From a bacterium (lineage in GTDB: Bacteria > Bacteroidota > Bacteroidia > B-17B0 > Aurantibacillaceae): 32,321 bases of DNA. This document shows, piece after piece, positions 15,596-23,588 of this stretch (position 1 is its first letter; each line of letters begins with the position of its first letter). The notes under the pieces are model-generated. The model had not been told where the DNA came from and ran no database searches. It saw only the letters and a list, made by a program, of their open reading frames with translations. Position numbers and translations under genes: made by a program. The stretch lies in contig JAQSCW010000022.1 in the NCBI GenBank assembly GCA_029945625.1, forward strand, positions 1 through 32,321. The letters are read 5' to 3'.

Positions 15596-17374
15596 ATGCT
15601 ACGTACCAACACTTGCGGTGAATTAAGAATTGAAGATGTAAATAAAAACGTAACACTCTGCGGTTGGGTTCAAAAAACACGAAAACTGGGGGGCGCCACA
15701 TTTATTGATTTGCGCGACCGTTACGGTATTACGCAGTTGATTTTTTCAGACGATGATCAGGCCGGTGCAAAATTTGGCGAAGAAGGATTCTCGCGTGAAA
15801 TGGTGCTAAAAGTAACAGGTACCGTGATTGAACGTCTAAGTAAAAACAAAAATTTACCTACGGGTGATATTGAAATTAAATTACAACATGTCGAGATCTT
15901 GAACCGCTCTCTCACGCCTCCCTTCACCATCGAAGATGAGACCGACGGCGGGGATGAGCTGCGCATGAAATACCGCTACCTTGATCTTCGCCGAACTGTA
16001 GTGCGCAAAAATCTGGAACTGCGACATCGTATGGCCATTGAGACCCGCAATTACCTCGACAAATTAGATTTTCTGGAAGTAGAAACTCCCGTGCTCATTA
16101 AATCCACTCCCGAAGGTGCCCGCGATTTTGTAGTACCGAGCCGTATGAACCAGAACCAGTTCTATGCCTTGCCTCAAAGTCCGCAAACTTTTAAACAATT
16201 GCTCATGGTGAGCGGCTTCGATCGTTACTATCAAATTGTGAAATGTTTTAGAGATGAGGATCTGCGTGCCGACCGGCAGCCTGAATTTACTCAGATAGAT
16301 TGTGAAATGAGTTTTGTGGAGCAGGAAGATATTTTACAAACCTTTGAAGGACTTACCCGTCATTTATTCAAAAAAGTGAAAGGTATTGATATCCCTACAA
16401 TTCCAAGATTAAGTTATGCCGATGCCATGAAGTATTATGGTAATGATAAACCCGATACACGGTTTGACATGAAACTGGTTGATTTCAAAGCCCTCGTTAG
16501 TGGAAAGAGTTTTAAAGTTTTTGAGGATGCTGAAACTGTTCTCGCTATTTCTGCAAGTGGCGCATCAGAATATACGCGCAAACAACTCGATGAACTAACC
16601 GAATGGGTGAAACGTCCGCAACTAGCTGCCACCGGTTTGGTTTACGCCCGGTATACTGCCGACGGTACTTTGAAGTCAAGCGTTGATAAATTTTACAACC
16701 AAGAAGAATTAAAAAAATGGGCGCAAGCCTGTGATGCAAAACCCGGTGATTTGATCTTGATCCTGGCGGGCGGTGAAAATAAAACCCGAAAAGCCATGAG
16801 CGAATTGCGTTTGGAAATGGGAAACCGTTTGGGTTTACGTGATAAAAATAAATTCTCTTGTTTGTGGGTGGTCGATTTCCCATTGCTTGAATGGAACGAA
16901 GGCGACCCCAATCTATTGGCATCACTGGCCGGACGATGGCATGCCAAACACCATCCTTTTACTTCTCCCAAACCCGAAGATATTAATTTGTTGAACACCG
17001 ATCCCGGTGGGGTAAGAGCAAACGCCTACGATATTGTGATCAACGGCGTGGAAGTAGGTGGCGGAAGTATTCGAATTCATAACCGTGATTTGCAGGCAAA
17101 ACTTTTTGAAGTTCTCGGCTTTAGTAAAGAAGAGGCGCAAAAACAATTTGGGTTTTTAATGAATGCGTTTGAATATGGCGCTCCTCCACATGGCGGCATT
17201 GCTTTTGGATTCGATCGCCTGTGTTCTTTATTTGGAGGTGCTGAAAGTATTCGTGACTTTATTGCCTTTCCGAAAAATAATTCGGGACGTGATGTGATGA
17301 TTGATGCTCCTTCTGAAATAAGCGAAGAACAATTAAAGGAGCTGGGCATCCACTTGTCAACAGAAAAATCATGA
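15596..17374 (+). CDS. aspS: Aspartate--tRNA ligase
   Basis: This 592-residue class IIb synthetase charges tRNA(Asp). An N-terminal OB-fold anticodon-binding domain (to about residue 105) precedes the catalytic core. The core has motif 2 at [20 protein letters not shown], a bacterial insertion (GAD-like) domain around residues 280-420, and motif 3 in [17 protein letters not shown]. Length and the bacterial insertion fit the long bacterial type. The stop overlaps the start of the downstream permease by 4 nt (ATGA). Confidence 0.97.
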   Translation: MLRTNTCGELRIEDVNKNVTLCGWVQKTRKLGGATFIDLRDRYGITQLIFSDDDQAGAKFGEEGFSREMVLKVTGTVIERLSKNKNLPTGDIEIKLQHVEILNRSLTPPFTIEDETDGGDELRMKYRYLDLRRTVVRKNLELRHRMAIETRNYLDKLDFLEVETPVLIKSTPEGARDFVVPSRMNQNQFYALPQSPQTFKQLLMVSGFDRYYQIVKCFRDEDLRADRQPEFTQIDCEMSFVEQEDILQTFEGLTRHLFKKVKGIDIPTIPRLSYADAMKYYGNDKPDTRFDMKLVDFKALVSGKSFKVFEDAETVLAISASGASEYTRKQLDELTEWVKRPQLAATGLVYARYTADGTLKSSVDKFYNQEELKKWAQACDAKPGDLILILAGGENKTRKAMSELRLEMGNRLGLRDKNKFSCLWVVDFPLLEWNEGDPNLLASLAGRWHAKHHPFTSPKPEDINLLNTDPGGVRANAYDIVINGVEVGGGSIRIHNRDLQAKLFEVLGFSKEEAQKQFGFLMNAFEYGAPPHGGIAFGFDRLCSLFGGAESIRDFIAFPKNNSGRDVMIDAPSEISEEQLKELGIHLSTEKS

Positions 17375-18180
17375 TCATTCTTGGTTACATCGCTTTTCTT
17401 ATTATTGGGTTGATCCTTGGTTTAATTGGTGGCGGTGGATCCATACTGGGCGTTCCTGTGCTCGTGTACATCATGAGTTACAGTGCCGAAGAAGCTACTG
17501 CTTATTCCCTTTTTATTGTCGGAATAACTTCGCTCATTGGAGCCATGGCCTACTTACGAAAAGGCGAGATCAGCGCGGAAGCGCTGGCACAATTCGCTTT
17601 GGCCTCACTCATCACGGTATTTTGTGTCCGTAGGTACGTCATGCCTGCTATCCCGCCGGAGTTCTCTCTGTTTTCCTTCAGGGTATCCAAAGATGCATTT
17701 ATCATGATTCTGTTTAGTTTGCTTATTTTTTTCTCGTCGCTCAGTATGATCCGAAAACGCAAGCCCAATAGGGTAAGTGAGGCAAAATGGGATGAGTTTG
17801 CCCGAACCCCTTTTGGAATCCCCTTTGTTATATTTCTGGGCATCCTAGTTGGATTCATTACGGGTTTCGTGGGCGCGGGAGGAGGTTTTATCATCGTACC
17901 GGTTCTCATATTTTTCCTTCGCTTGAATTTTAAAAAAGCAATCGGTACCTCATTGTGCATCATTGCGCTCAATTCCCTGATTGGTTTTACAGGAAACATC
18001 GGTATGCTTAAGATTGATTGGACGTTCCTACTCAGTATTTCCGGCACGTCTATAGTGGGCATCATCCTGGGCAGTCGGTTTGCCGGAAAGATCCCCTCAC
18101 AAAAACTAAAACCTGCTTTCGGTTGGTTCACCCTTGTGGTGGGAATATCAGTGCTTATTAAGGAACTTTTTTTTAATTAA
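17371..18180 (+). CDS. TauE/SafE family permease
   Basis: This inner-membrane protein of 269 residues has about eight hydrophobic segments. It carries the duplicated glycine-rich signature of the family: [17 protein letters not shown] near residues 17-33 and [18 protein letters not shown] near 165-182. Members are proposed to export sulfite, sulfoacetate or other organosulfur anions. The substrate here is unknown, and no sulfur genes are adjacent. Its start is embedded in the aspS stop, suggesting translational coupling, which may be a local accident and need not reflect shared function. It converges with arsC; the 118-nt gap between them has only weak inverted repeats. Confidence 0.88.
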   Translation: MIILGYIAFLIIGLILGLIGGGGSILGVPVLVYIMSYSAEEATAYSLFIVGITSLIGAMAYLRKGEISAEALAQFALASLITVFCVRRYVMPAIPPEFSLFSFRVSKDAFIMILFSLLIFFSSLSMIRKRKPNRVSEAKWDEFARTPFGIPFVIFLGILVGFITGFVGAGGGFIIVPVLIFFLRLNFKKAIGTSLCIIALNSLIGFTGNIGMLKIDWTFLLSISGTSIVGIILGSRFAGKIPSQKLKPAFGWFTLVVGISVLIKELFFN

Positions 18181-18298
18181 GAGAAGCATTTCAAAACACA
18201 TTCTCCTTCCCCATTTTTAATTCTTAAGATCGTACAACGGCGAAAAAAAAAGTATTATCATTTCTTGTTCCTGCTTTAACGTTGAACAAACCGAATAA

Positions 18299-18646
18299 CT
18301 ATTTCTTTTTCAAAAAATTAATTACCAACTCAGGAGGTCTCCCAATAATTGCTCTTTTTTCGTCAATGACTATTGGTCTTTGAATCAGAATTGGATATTT
18401 TGCCAGCACATCTATCCACTCACCATTACTGAGCTCCTTTTCTTTAAACTTTTCAAGATAAAGGGCTTCTTTTTTCCGTACTAAATCAATGGCTTTACAG
18501 CCCAATTTCTCCAGCAGTTCTTTTAATTCCTTTTTGCTAGGGGGAACTTGCAGGTAGTCACGAATCTCGAACTTAATTTTTTTCTTCTCCAGAAGCCCCA
18601 TAACTTCTCTGCTGGTGCTGCAACGTGGGTTATGGTAAATGATCAT
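18299..18646 (-). CDS. arsC: ArsC-type (glutaredoxin-dependent) arsenate reductase
   Basis: This 115-residue thioredoxin-fold protein of the ArsC/Spx family has NPRCSTSR with catalytic C9 at the N-terminus. R57, R90 and R103 match the three active-site arginines of E. coli ArsC in spacing (48, then 33, then 13 residues from one to the next). This supports a real arsenate reductase over an Spx-like regulator. It would reduce arsenate to arsenite in the cytoplasm using glutaredoxin. No ars transporter or ArsR is nearby, and it is the last gene of a three-gene overlapping operon whose other members are unknown. A role other than arsenic resistance is therefore possible. Confidence 0.85.
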   Translation of the reverse strand: MIIYHNPRCSTSREVMGLLEKKKIKFEIRDYLQVPPSKKELKELLEKLGCKAIDLVRKKEALYLEKFKEKELSNGEWIDVLAKYPILIQRPIVIDEKRAIIGRPPELVINFLKKK

Positions 18647-18876
18647 TCTTCGGTACTTCTTAATTGTAAAAACATCTCATTAAACCGCCTCCGCGTCGTT
18701 TCAATAAATTGGTGATCCAGTTTTTTCTTCAGATTCTCAACACTTTTTACATCCTCGATTCGGAATTTGAAGATCTGCTCCATTTGACCGGCCTCAAATC
18801 TCACTTGAAATTTGTCATTCATCTGAAAGATGCTGATTGTCATACTTTCATGCGGTATGGTATCTACAATCCTCAT
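18643..18876 (-). CDS. Small hypothetical protein, middle gene of arsC operon
   Basis: This 77-residue soluble protein has no family I recognise. The first half (ISIFQMNDKFQVRFEAGQ) reads as alternating beta strands. The second half (VKSVENLKKKLDHQFIETTRRRFNEMFLQL) is a charged amphipathic helix. Its ATG overlaps the upstream gene's stop (18873-18876), and its stop overlaps the arsC start (18643-18646), both as ATGA. The three genes are thus tightly coupled and probably made in fixed proportion. Confidence 0.75.
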   Translation of the reverse strand: MRIVDTIPHESMTISIFQMNDKFQVRFEAGQMEQIFKFRIEDVKSVENLKKKLDHQFIETTRRRFNEMFLQLRSTEE

Positions 18877-19316
18877 TCTTTTTTGAAAGCTTTTTTAAAA
18901 TTAAGCATGTTTTTCAGTGCACCTATAGGACTCACATTATAATCGCCATCCTGATGAATTCTGCTTTGGATAGCATGAGCCAGCAAAACATAGTTCTCCT
19001 TTTTTATCTTTTTCAAAAATTCTTCTGCCTTATCATCACCATTGATAATATTGGCCACTGCCGCCCACTCAAAGGCCTTGGCCTTCATCAAAAATTGGAA
19101 AGCTTTTTCATCATCCCAAACTGCGTTTACAAAAGCAGCTAGGATGACATGTTTATTTGCGATGAGGTATTGAAATGCTTTCTTGTCATCACGCACGGCG
19201 TCGAGTGTGGCAATAAACTCCTTACACCCATTATTCATCAACCAATTAAAGCCGGCGGTATCACCCAGCACATAACGGGTAAAATGATCGATGGAAGTTA
19301 AGGTGTACTTTTTCAC
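18873..19316 (-). CDS. Helical repeat protein with four 25-residue units
   Basis: This 147-residue cytosolic protein starts at GTG (19316). Residues 19-119 consist of four consecutive units of 25, 25, 25 and 26 residues, beginning at D19, D44, D69 and D94. The shared pattern is D-x-K-A-F-x-(F/Y/W)-L, then about six variable residues, then an alanine-rich helix ending in (V/I)-x-(D/G). The clearest units begin DKKAFQYL and DEKAFQFL. Each unit can form a short helix pair, giving a small solenoid. The family is not recognised. It is the first gene of the arsC operon, with a -7 box immediately before the start codon. A scaffold or binding role is plausible but unproven. Confidence 0.75.
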   Translation of the reverse strand: MKKYTLTSIDHFTRYVLGDTAGFNWLMNNGCKEFIATLDAVRDDKKAFQYLIANKHVILAAFVNAVWDDEKAFQFLMKAKAFEWAAVANIINGDDKAEEFLKKIKKENYVLLAHAIQSRIHQDGDYNVSPIGALKNMLNFKKAFKKE

Positions 19317-19320
19317 GACA

Positions 19321-19328
19321 CAAAAATA
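19321..19328 (-). promoter_or_regulatory. -7 promoter box of the arsC operon, leaderless context
   Basis: On the minus strand, TATTTTTG is a perfect TAnnTTTG box that ends only 4 nt before the GTG start at 19316. The transcript should begin at or next to the start codon. No clear TTTG -33 box is seen at the normal distance. Confidence 0.5.
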
Positions 19329-19500
19329 GAAAAAAATACTAAGTGATATTTTTCAGGGAACTCTTTATAAGAAACTTTACTCTCTCTTTTCTTCACAAAT
19401 CCTAAGTGTTATTCTTTGCTTAACCGCACCGCGAGCTCATACATAAGTCCTCAAGTTCTCCTTGGTAAAAACCTCAAATATGCCTCGAAAAGTCTCGAAT

Positions 19501-19560
19501 GTTGAACGTTTACGCTGAGCTCCCGACCTGAGTTTATCGAAGGGTGTCGAAGCGTTGAAC
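19501..19560. repeat. Degenerate CTGAG...TCGAAG intergenic repeat
   Basis: The gap 19317-19590 contains CTGAGTTTATCGAAGG at 19528-19543 followed by GTGTCGAAG. It resembles the CTGAGCYTGTCGAAG motif I recall as common in bacterial intergenic DNA. GTTGAAC occurs on both sides (19501-19507 and 19554-19560). No gene is visible. The rest of the gap is AT-rich and unremarkable. Confidence 0.35.
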
Positions 19561-19590
19561 CATCTGCACTTTTAAACTTAAAACCCTAAA

Positions 19591-20730
19591 CTATTTAAGA
19601 ATCTCCCTCGCAATCACCAATTTCTGAATCTCACTGGTTCCTTCTCCAATGGTACACAATTTACTGTCGCGGTAAAATTTCTCTACAGGAAAATCCTTGG
19701 TATAACCATAACCTCCAAAAATCTGAACCGCTTCAGTACTCGCTCTTACCGCCAATTCACTGGCATAATACTTCGCGAATGCACTTTCTTTGGTTACTTT
19801 TTTATGTTTATTTTTCAAATCGGCCGCCTGCATGGTTAATAATTCAGCTGCTTCAAATTCTGTTGCCATGTCGGCTATCTTAAACGCAATACCCTGGAAA
19901 TTCGCAATGGGTTGCCCAAATTGCTGCCGTTCTTTTGCATACTTAATACTGGCATTCAACGCTCCTTTGGCAATTCCCAAACTCAACGCGGCAATACTAA
20001 TCCTTCCTCCATCAAGTACCTTCATCGCTTGCACAAATCCATCTCCTACTTCTCCCATCACTTGCGACTTATGGATCCGGCAGTTTTCAAATATAAGTTC
20101 GGCCGTTTCACTGGCACGCATCCCTAATTTGTTTTCTTTTTTTCCTCCGCTAAAACCCGGTGTTCCGCGTTCTACAATAAATGCAGTTATTCCTTTGCTA
20201 TCCAGCAATTCTCCGGTACGCGCCAATAGCACCACCACGTTTCCGGAAATACCATGCGTGATCCAGTTCTTTGTTCCATTTATGATCCAGTAATCGCCAT
20301 CCTGAACCGCCGTGCAACTCATCCGCATGGCATCACTTCCTGTATTGGCTTCTGTTAATCCCCAGGCTCCTATCCACTCGGCCGAAGCCAGTTTTGGCAA
20401 ATATTTTTTCTTTTGTTCTTCGTTTCCAAATTGTAAAATATGTCCTGTACACAAGCTATTATGCGCTGCCATCGACAAAGCAATGGATCCGCAAATACTT
20501 CCTAATTCGGTGATTGCCGTAACATATTCGGTATAGCCAAAACCTGATCCACCGTATTCTGTGGGAACCAATACGCCCATTAAACCCAATTCGCCCAGCT
20601 TTTTAAAAACTTCCAAGGGAAATTCCTGGCTCTCGTCCCAAATCATCATTTTTGGTAAAATATGTTCCTTGCCAAACTTGCGAATCATATCAGCGATCAT
20701 CTGCTGATTTTCACTTCTGTTGAAGTTCAT
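19591..20730 (-). CDS. Acyl-CoA dehydrogenase
   Basis: This 379-residue flavoprotein catalyses alpha,beta-dehydrogenation of acyl-CoA in fatty-acid or branched-chain amino acid oxidation. Signatures are WGLTEANTGSDA (FAD/substrate loop), TKNWITHG, and the C-terminal QIFGGYGYTKDFPVEKFYRDSK with IGEGTSEIQ. The last lies in the region holding the catalytic base in the short-chain branch. The ATG at 20730 is preferred over the one at 20763. It gives the standard family opening MNFNRSENQQMIADMIRKFG and the usual ~380 length, and it avoids a 19-nt overlap with apt. With this start the gap to apt is 14 nt, so the two are probably co-transcribed despite unrelated functions. Exact chain-length specificity is undetermined. 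Confidence 0.92.
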   Translation of the reverse strand: MNFNRSENQQMIADMIRKFGKEHILPKMMIWDESQEFPLEVFKKLGELGLMGVLVPTEYGGSGFGYTEYVTAITELGSICGSIALSMAAHNSLCTGHILQFGNEEQKKKYLPKLASAEWIGAWGLTEANTGSDAMRMSCTAVQDGDYWIINGTKNWITHGISGNVVVLLARTGELLDSKGITAFIVERGTPGFSGGKKENKLGMRASETAELIFENCRIHKSQVMGEVGDGFVQAMKVLDGGRISIAALSLGIAKGALNASIKYAKERQQFGQPIANFQGIAFKIADMATEFEAAELLTMQAADLKNKHKKVTKESAFAKYYASELAVRASTEAVQIFGGYGYTKDFPVEKFYRDSKLCTIGEGTSEIQKLVIAREILK

Positions 20731-20744
20731 TCCTATTTCATTCT

Positions 20745-21272
20745 CTAATAGTGTACCAGACATGTTATGTTATTTGTATGATTAGTTAATTTATCTATTC
20801 CGTTCAAAAAATTAAGTCCTATTACAAAATTAAAACCCACTACAATAGCTCCCGCTTTTTCCACCAATTTTGCGGCTGCTTCTGCCGTGCCGCCGGTTGC
20901 CAACAAATCATCATGTATCAGCACCTTCCACCCTTTCTTCAAAGCATCTTCATGGATTTCAATTTTAGAAGTTCCATACTCCAAATCATATTCCTCACTT
21001 AGTGTGGTATAAGGTAACTTTCCTGCTTTTCTCACCAATACAAAGGGGAGATTTAATTTATTAGCCACCAAAAAACCGAACAAAAATCCCCTGCTTTCAA
21101 TTCCCACAATGGCATCGGGCCTTTCCCCCAGCCGTTCAATGAACCCATCTACAATGTTGCTGCACAATTTCTGATTGTACAATACAGGAGTGATGTCCCT
21201 AAAAAGAATTCCTTTTTTTGGAAAATCAGGCACATCCCTAATCTCTTTTTTGATCGCTTCTTCTAAGTTCAT
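20745..21272 (-). CDS. apt: Adenine phosphoribosyltransferase
   Basis: This purine-salvage enzyme of 175 residues makes AMP from adenine and PRPP. The family opening IRDVPDFPKKGILFRDITPVL is present, followed by GIESRGFLFG and the PRPP-binding loop VLIHDDLLATGGTA. Length is normal. A textbook Bacteroidota promoter lies 13-42 nt upstream of the ATG. It is the first gene of a likely two-gene operon with the acyl-CoA dehydrogenase. Confidence 0.96.
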   Translation of the reverse strand: MNLEEAIKKEIRDVPDFPKKGILFRDITPVLYNQKLCSNIVDGFIERLGERPDAIVGIESRGFLFGFLVANKLNLPFVLVRKAGKLPYTTLSEEYDLEYGTSKIEIHEDALKKGWKVLIHDDLLATGGTAEAAAKLVEKAGAIVVGFNFVIGLNFLNGIDKLTNHTNNITCLVHY

Positions 21273-21285
21273 TTTTCACGAATTA

Positions 21286-21314
21286 CAAACATAGTTCTTT
21301 TTTTTATGTTCAAA
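21286..21314 (-). promoter_or_regulatory. Canonical Bacteroidota promoter of apt
   Basis: On the minus strand, TTTG (21314-21311) is separated by exactly 17 nt from TATGTTTG (21293-21286). Both boxes match the TTTG / TAnnTTTG consensus without mismatch, and the apt ATG follows 13 nt later. Confidence 0.75.
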
Positions 21315-21530
21315 CAGGTTTTTGCTCAATTAGATTGGCCAGAAGCCCGTTAAAACTCCGTCTTTTGTTATCGCCAATTGAGGCTGTTCGTCTAAAAAAA
21401 ACCTCCTTTCGGTCAATAATTTTGGTCCAATAACAGCTATGCTCATATGACCATAAATCCTTTATCAAAATAAAAAGCCAACTCAATTTTTATCCATCTC
21501 TTCCAACACTCTAACAAATCAAACCCTCAT

Positions 21531-21557
21531 AAAAAAAGGAAGACCCCGTCTTCCTTT
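21531..21557 (-). terminator. Rho-independent terminator of gap
   Basis: A 10-bp perfect stem (21535-21544 with 21548-21557, core GGAAGAC/GTCTTCC) has a 3-nt loop. On the minus strand it is followed by a T-run, seven T in all, three of them in the stem. It lies 28 nt past the gap stop codon. The sequence 21294-21530 between it and apt shows no gene. Confidence 0.85.
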
Positions 21558-21584
21558 AAAAATGTTCTTTCGCAAATCGCGCGA

Positions 21585-23048
21585 TTAATAATACACCGGG
21601 CGACGCACTTCAGCAATATGTTTACTGAAACGGATTACCTGACGTGTATAACCATATTCATTATCATACCAAACATAAAGTACTACGCTGCGTTTGTCGG
21701 GAGAAACAATCGTGGCCTGACTGTCGAACACACTCGAACACGGATTACCAATCACATCCGTACTTACCAGTTCGTTGCTGAATGCGTATTGGATCTGCTC
21801 AATCAATTTCCCTTCAAGTGCGTATTTACGAATAATCTCATTCACCTCGTCACGCGTCACTTCTTTATTGATGTTCAAATTAAGAATCGCCAAACTTACA
21901 TTCGGGGTGGGGACCCTCACCGAGTTGGCAGTAAATTTACCACTCAAATGCGGAAGCACTTTCTTCAAAGCACTTTCAGCACCGGTTTCAGTAATTACCA
22001 TATTTAAGGCCGCGGAACGACCACGGCGGTATTTCTTGTGGTAATTATCCAAAAGATTTTGATCATTGGTATATGAGTGTACCGTCTCAATATGCCCTTT
22101 TTGAATTCCAAGTTCTTTGTCGATCACATATAAAATCGGCATAATGGCATTAGTAGTACAACTGGCGGCCGAAAATATTTTTTGTGTTTTCAAATCCACG
22201 GTTTCATGATTCACACCATGCACCACATTTGGCACATTGCCTTTGGCAGGCGCCGTTAGAAGAACTTTATCAATTCCTTTCGCTTGTAAGTGGCGACTTA
22301 ATTCTTTATCATCTCTAAAAACTCCGGTGTTGTCAATTAACAAAGCATCCTGAATGCCGTATTTAGTATAATCCACATCTTCCGGATTTTTCGCGTCGAT
22401 CATGTGTACAGTGTGGCCGTTAATGATCAGGGTCTTGTTTTCAAGGTCTTCTATCACAGTTCCCGGAAAAGTACCATGCACTGAATCGGTGCGCAGGAGG
22501 TCGGCTCGTTTCACAATCTCTTCACTGCTGTTGCCGCGTGTAACAATGGCACGCAACCGCAATTGTTCGCCTTTTCCTGCCAAGGTGATTAGTTCGCGTG
22601 CAGCTAATCGGCCAATACGCCCAAATCCGTACAACACCACATCTTTCGGAGTAATAGAAGTAGTGTCTCCCATCAATTCCTTTAATTTATCATTAATAAA
22701 GTCGAGTTTACTCTTAAAATTGTTCTGTTCGGTATGCCATTCAAATGCCAGTTTTCCAATATCTATCCGCGCAGGACCCACCTTTGAAAGCATGATCTCC
22801 GCAGCAAGTGACATGGTTTCATAAATGCTAATGGGCTTTTTTACGATGTTCTTGGCGTACAAATGCAAATTCAATATCTCACTGGCACTGCGATCTACTA
22901 ATTGATTGTGAAATAAAATAAGTTCGATCGACCTTTCAAACCACAGTTTTCCAACAATGTTGATGAGGTCTAATGCCGCTTTTTCGTGTTCAATCCAATC
23001 ATTCAATTGCGATTGGTAGTCTCCATGTACATTCTCGAGAGTTTTCAT
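21585..23048 (-). CDS. gap: Glyceraldehyde-3-phosphate dehydrogenase, long form
   Basis: The 487 residues comprise a ~135-residue helical N-terminal extension followed by a complete GAPDH. The NAD(P)-binding GFGRIGR is at 141-147. The catalytic C297 lies in SAASCTTN and its partner H324 in ETVHSYTND. The C-terminal WYDNEYGYTRQVIRF is intact. Ordinary GAPDHs have about 335 residues. The longer form occurs in Bacteroidota, often as a second paralogue whose direction (glycolysis or gluconeogenesis) is not clear from sequence. The ATG at 23048 is used because the frame upstream opens only with a TTG inside the promoter. The gene has its own -7 box and its own terminator. Confidence 0.93.
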   Translation of the reverse strand: MKTLENVHGDYQSQLNDWIEHEKAALDLINIVGKLWFERSIELILFHNQLVDRSASEILNLHLYAKNIVKKPISIYETMSLAAEIMLSKVGPARIDIGKLAFEWHTEQNNFKSKLDFINDKLKELMGDTTSITPKDVVLYGFGRIGRLAARELITLAGKGEQLRLRAIVTRGNSSEEIVKRADLLRTDSVHGTFPGTVIEDLENKTLIINGHTVHMIDAKNPEDVDYTKYGIQDALLIDNTGVFRDDKELSRHLQAKGIDKVLLTAPAKGNVPNVVHGVNHETVDLKTQKIFSAASCTTNAIMPILYVIDKELGIQKGHIETVHSYTNDQNLLDNYHKKYRRGRSAALNMVITETGAESALKKVLPHLSGKFTANSVRVPTPNVSLAILNLNINKEVTRDEVNEIIRKYALEGKLIEQIQYAFSNELVSTDVIGNPCSSVFDSQATIVSPDKRSVVLYVWYDNEYGYTRQVIRFSKHIAEVRRPVYY

Positions 23049-23075
23049 GCGCTTTTTTTTTGATAAAAATTTTTG

Positions 23076-23083
23076 CAAAGGTA
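23076..23083 (-). promoter_or_regulatory. -7 promoter box of gap
   Basis: On the minus strand, TACCTTTG matches TAnnTTTG exactly and lies 27 nt before the ATG. The short leader is almost pure A/T and includes nine A in a row (23061-23053). No convincing TTTG -33 box is seen. Confidence 0.5.
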
Positions 23084-23213
23084 TTAAATTCGATTAATTG
23101 CCTCCATTTTGTGCGGAGATTGTTTATAAAATATGAGGTTTTGAACGGTCGCAATTAACAAACTATAACCTGAAATCCGGCTGAAAAACCCTACTTTTAT
23201 GTGCCTTAATACA

Positions 23214-23438
23214 ATGAAAGACATTATTTGGACCCTCATCATCATTTGGTTGATCTATAAGGTAACCGACGTTTTTAAAGGTTTCTCAAAAAAGAATGTG
23301 AATTCACAGGAAGATGTTAATCACGAAGAAAACCTGCGAACTCATACAAGTGCTCATAACGACCAGGACATCAAATCAGCTGTAAGAAAACACCTTAATA
23401 CAGAAGGTGAATATGTTGATTTTGAAGAAATGAAATAA
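23214..23438 (+). CDS. Small membrane-anchored protein, possibly DUF4834-like
   Basis: This 74-residue protein has one N-terminal hydrophobic segment (IIWTLIIIWLIYKVTDVF) followed by a charged, soluble tail ending in EGEYVDFEEMK. The layout resembles the small Bacteroidota DUF4834 proteins, but I am not certain of that assignment. The ATG at 23214 places the hydrophobic segment at the N-terminus. An earlier in-frame ATG at 23199 overlaps a TACTTTTA (23192-23199) that may be the -7 box. It lies alone between two minus-strand genes. Function unknown. Confidence 0.65.
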   Translation: MKDIIWTLIIIWLIYKVTDVFKGFSKKNVNSQEDVNHEENLRTHTSAHNDQDIKSAVRKHLNTEGEYVDFEEMK

Positions 23439-23588
23439 ACCTTTTCCCGTCATCGATTTTTGGGATTTATTCGGCGCAATCTGTGTAATCTGCGGCGGTT
23501 TTCCTATGGAGAAAAGGTTGATGGGATTGATGACACCAATTTGACTTATTAAATTCGTATATCTCATAGCTATCGGATTTGTGTCTGC

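Noticed and set aside
17550-18131. 193-codon frame antisense to the TauE/SafE permease
   Set aside because: The plus-strand frame has clear membrane topology and family motifs; the antisense one has no coherent domain and is a shadow.
18181-18298. Bidirectional terminator between tauE and arsC
   Set aside because: Only weak inverted repeats (GAGAA/TTCTC and TTGTTC/GAACAA) with long loops and no properly placed T-run were found.
20731-20763. Upstream ATG at 20763 for the acyl-CoA dehydrogenase
   Set aside because: It would overlap apt by 19 nt and add 11 residues before the standard MNF opening.
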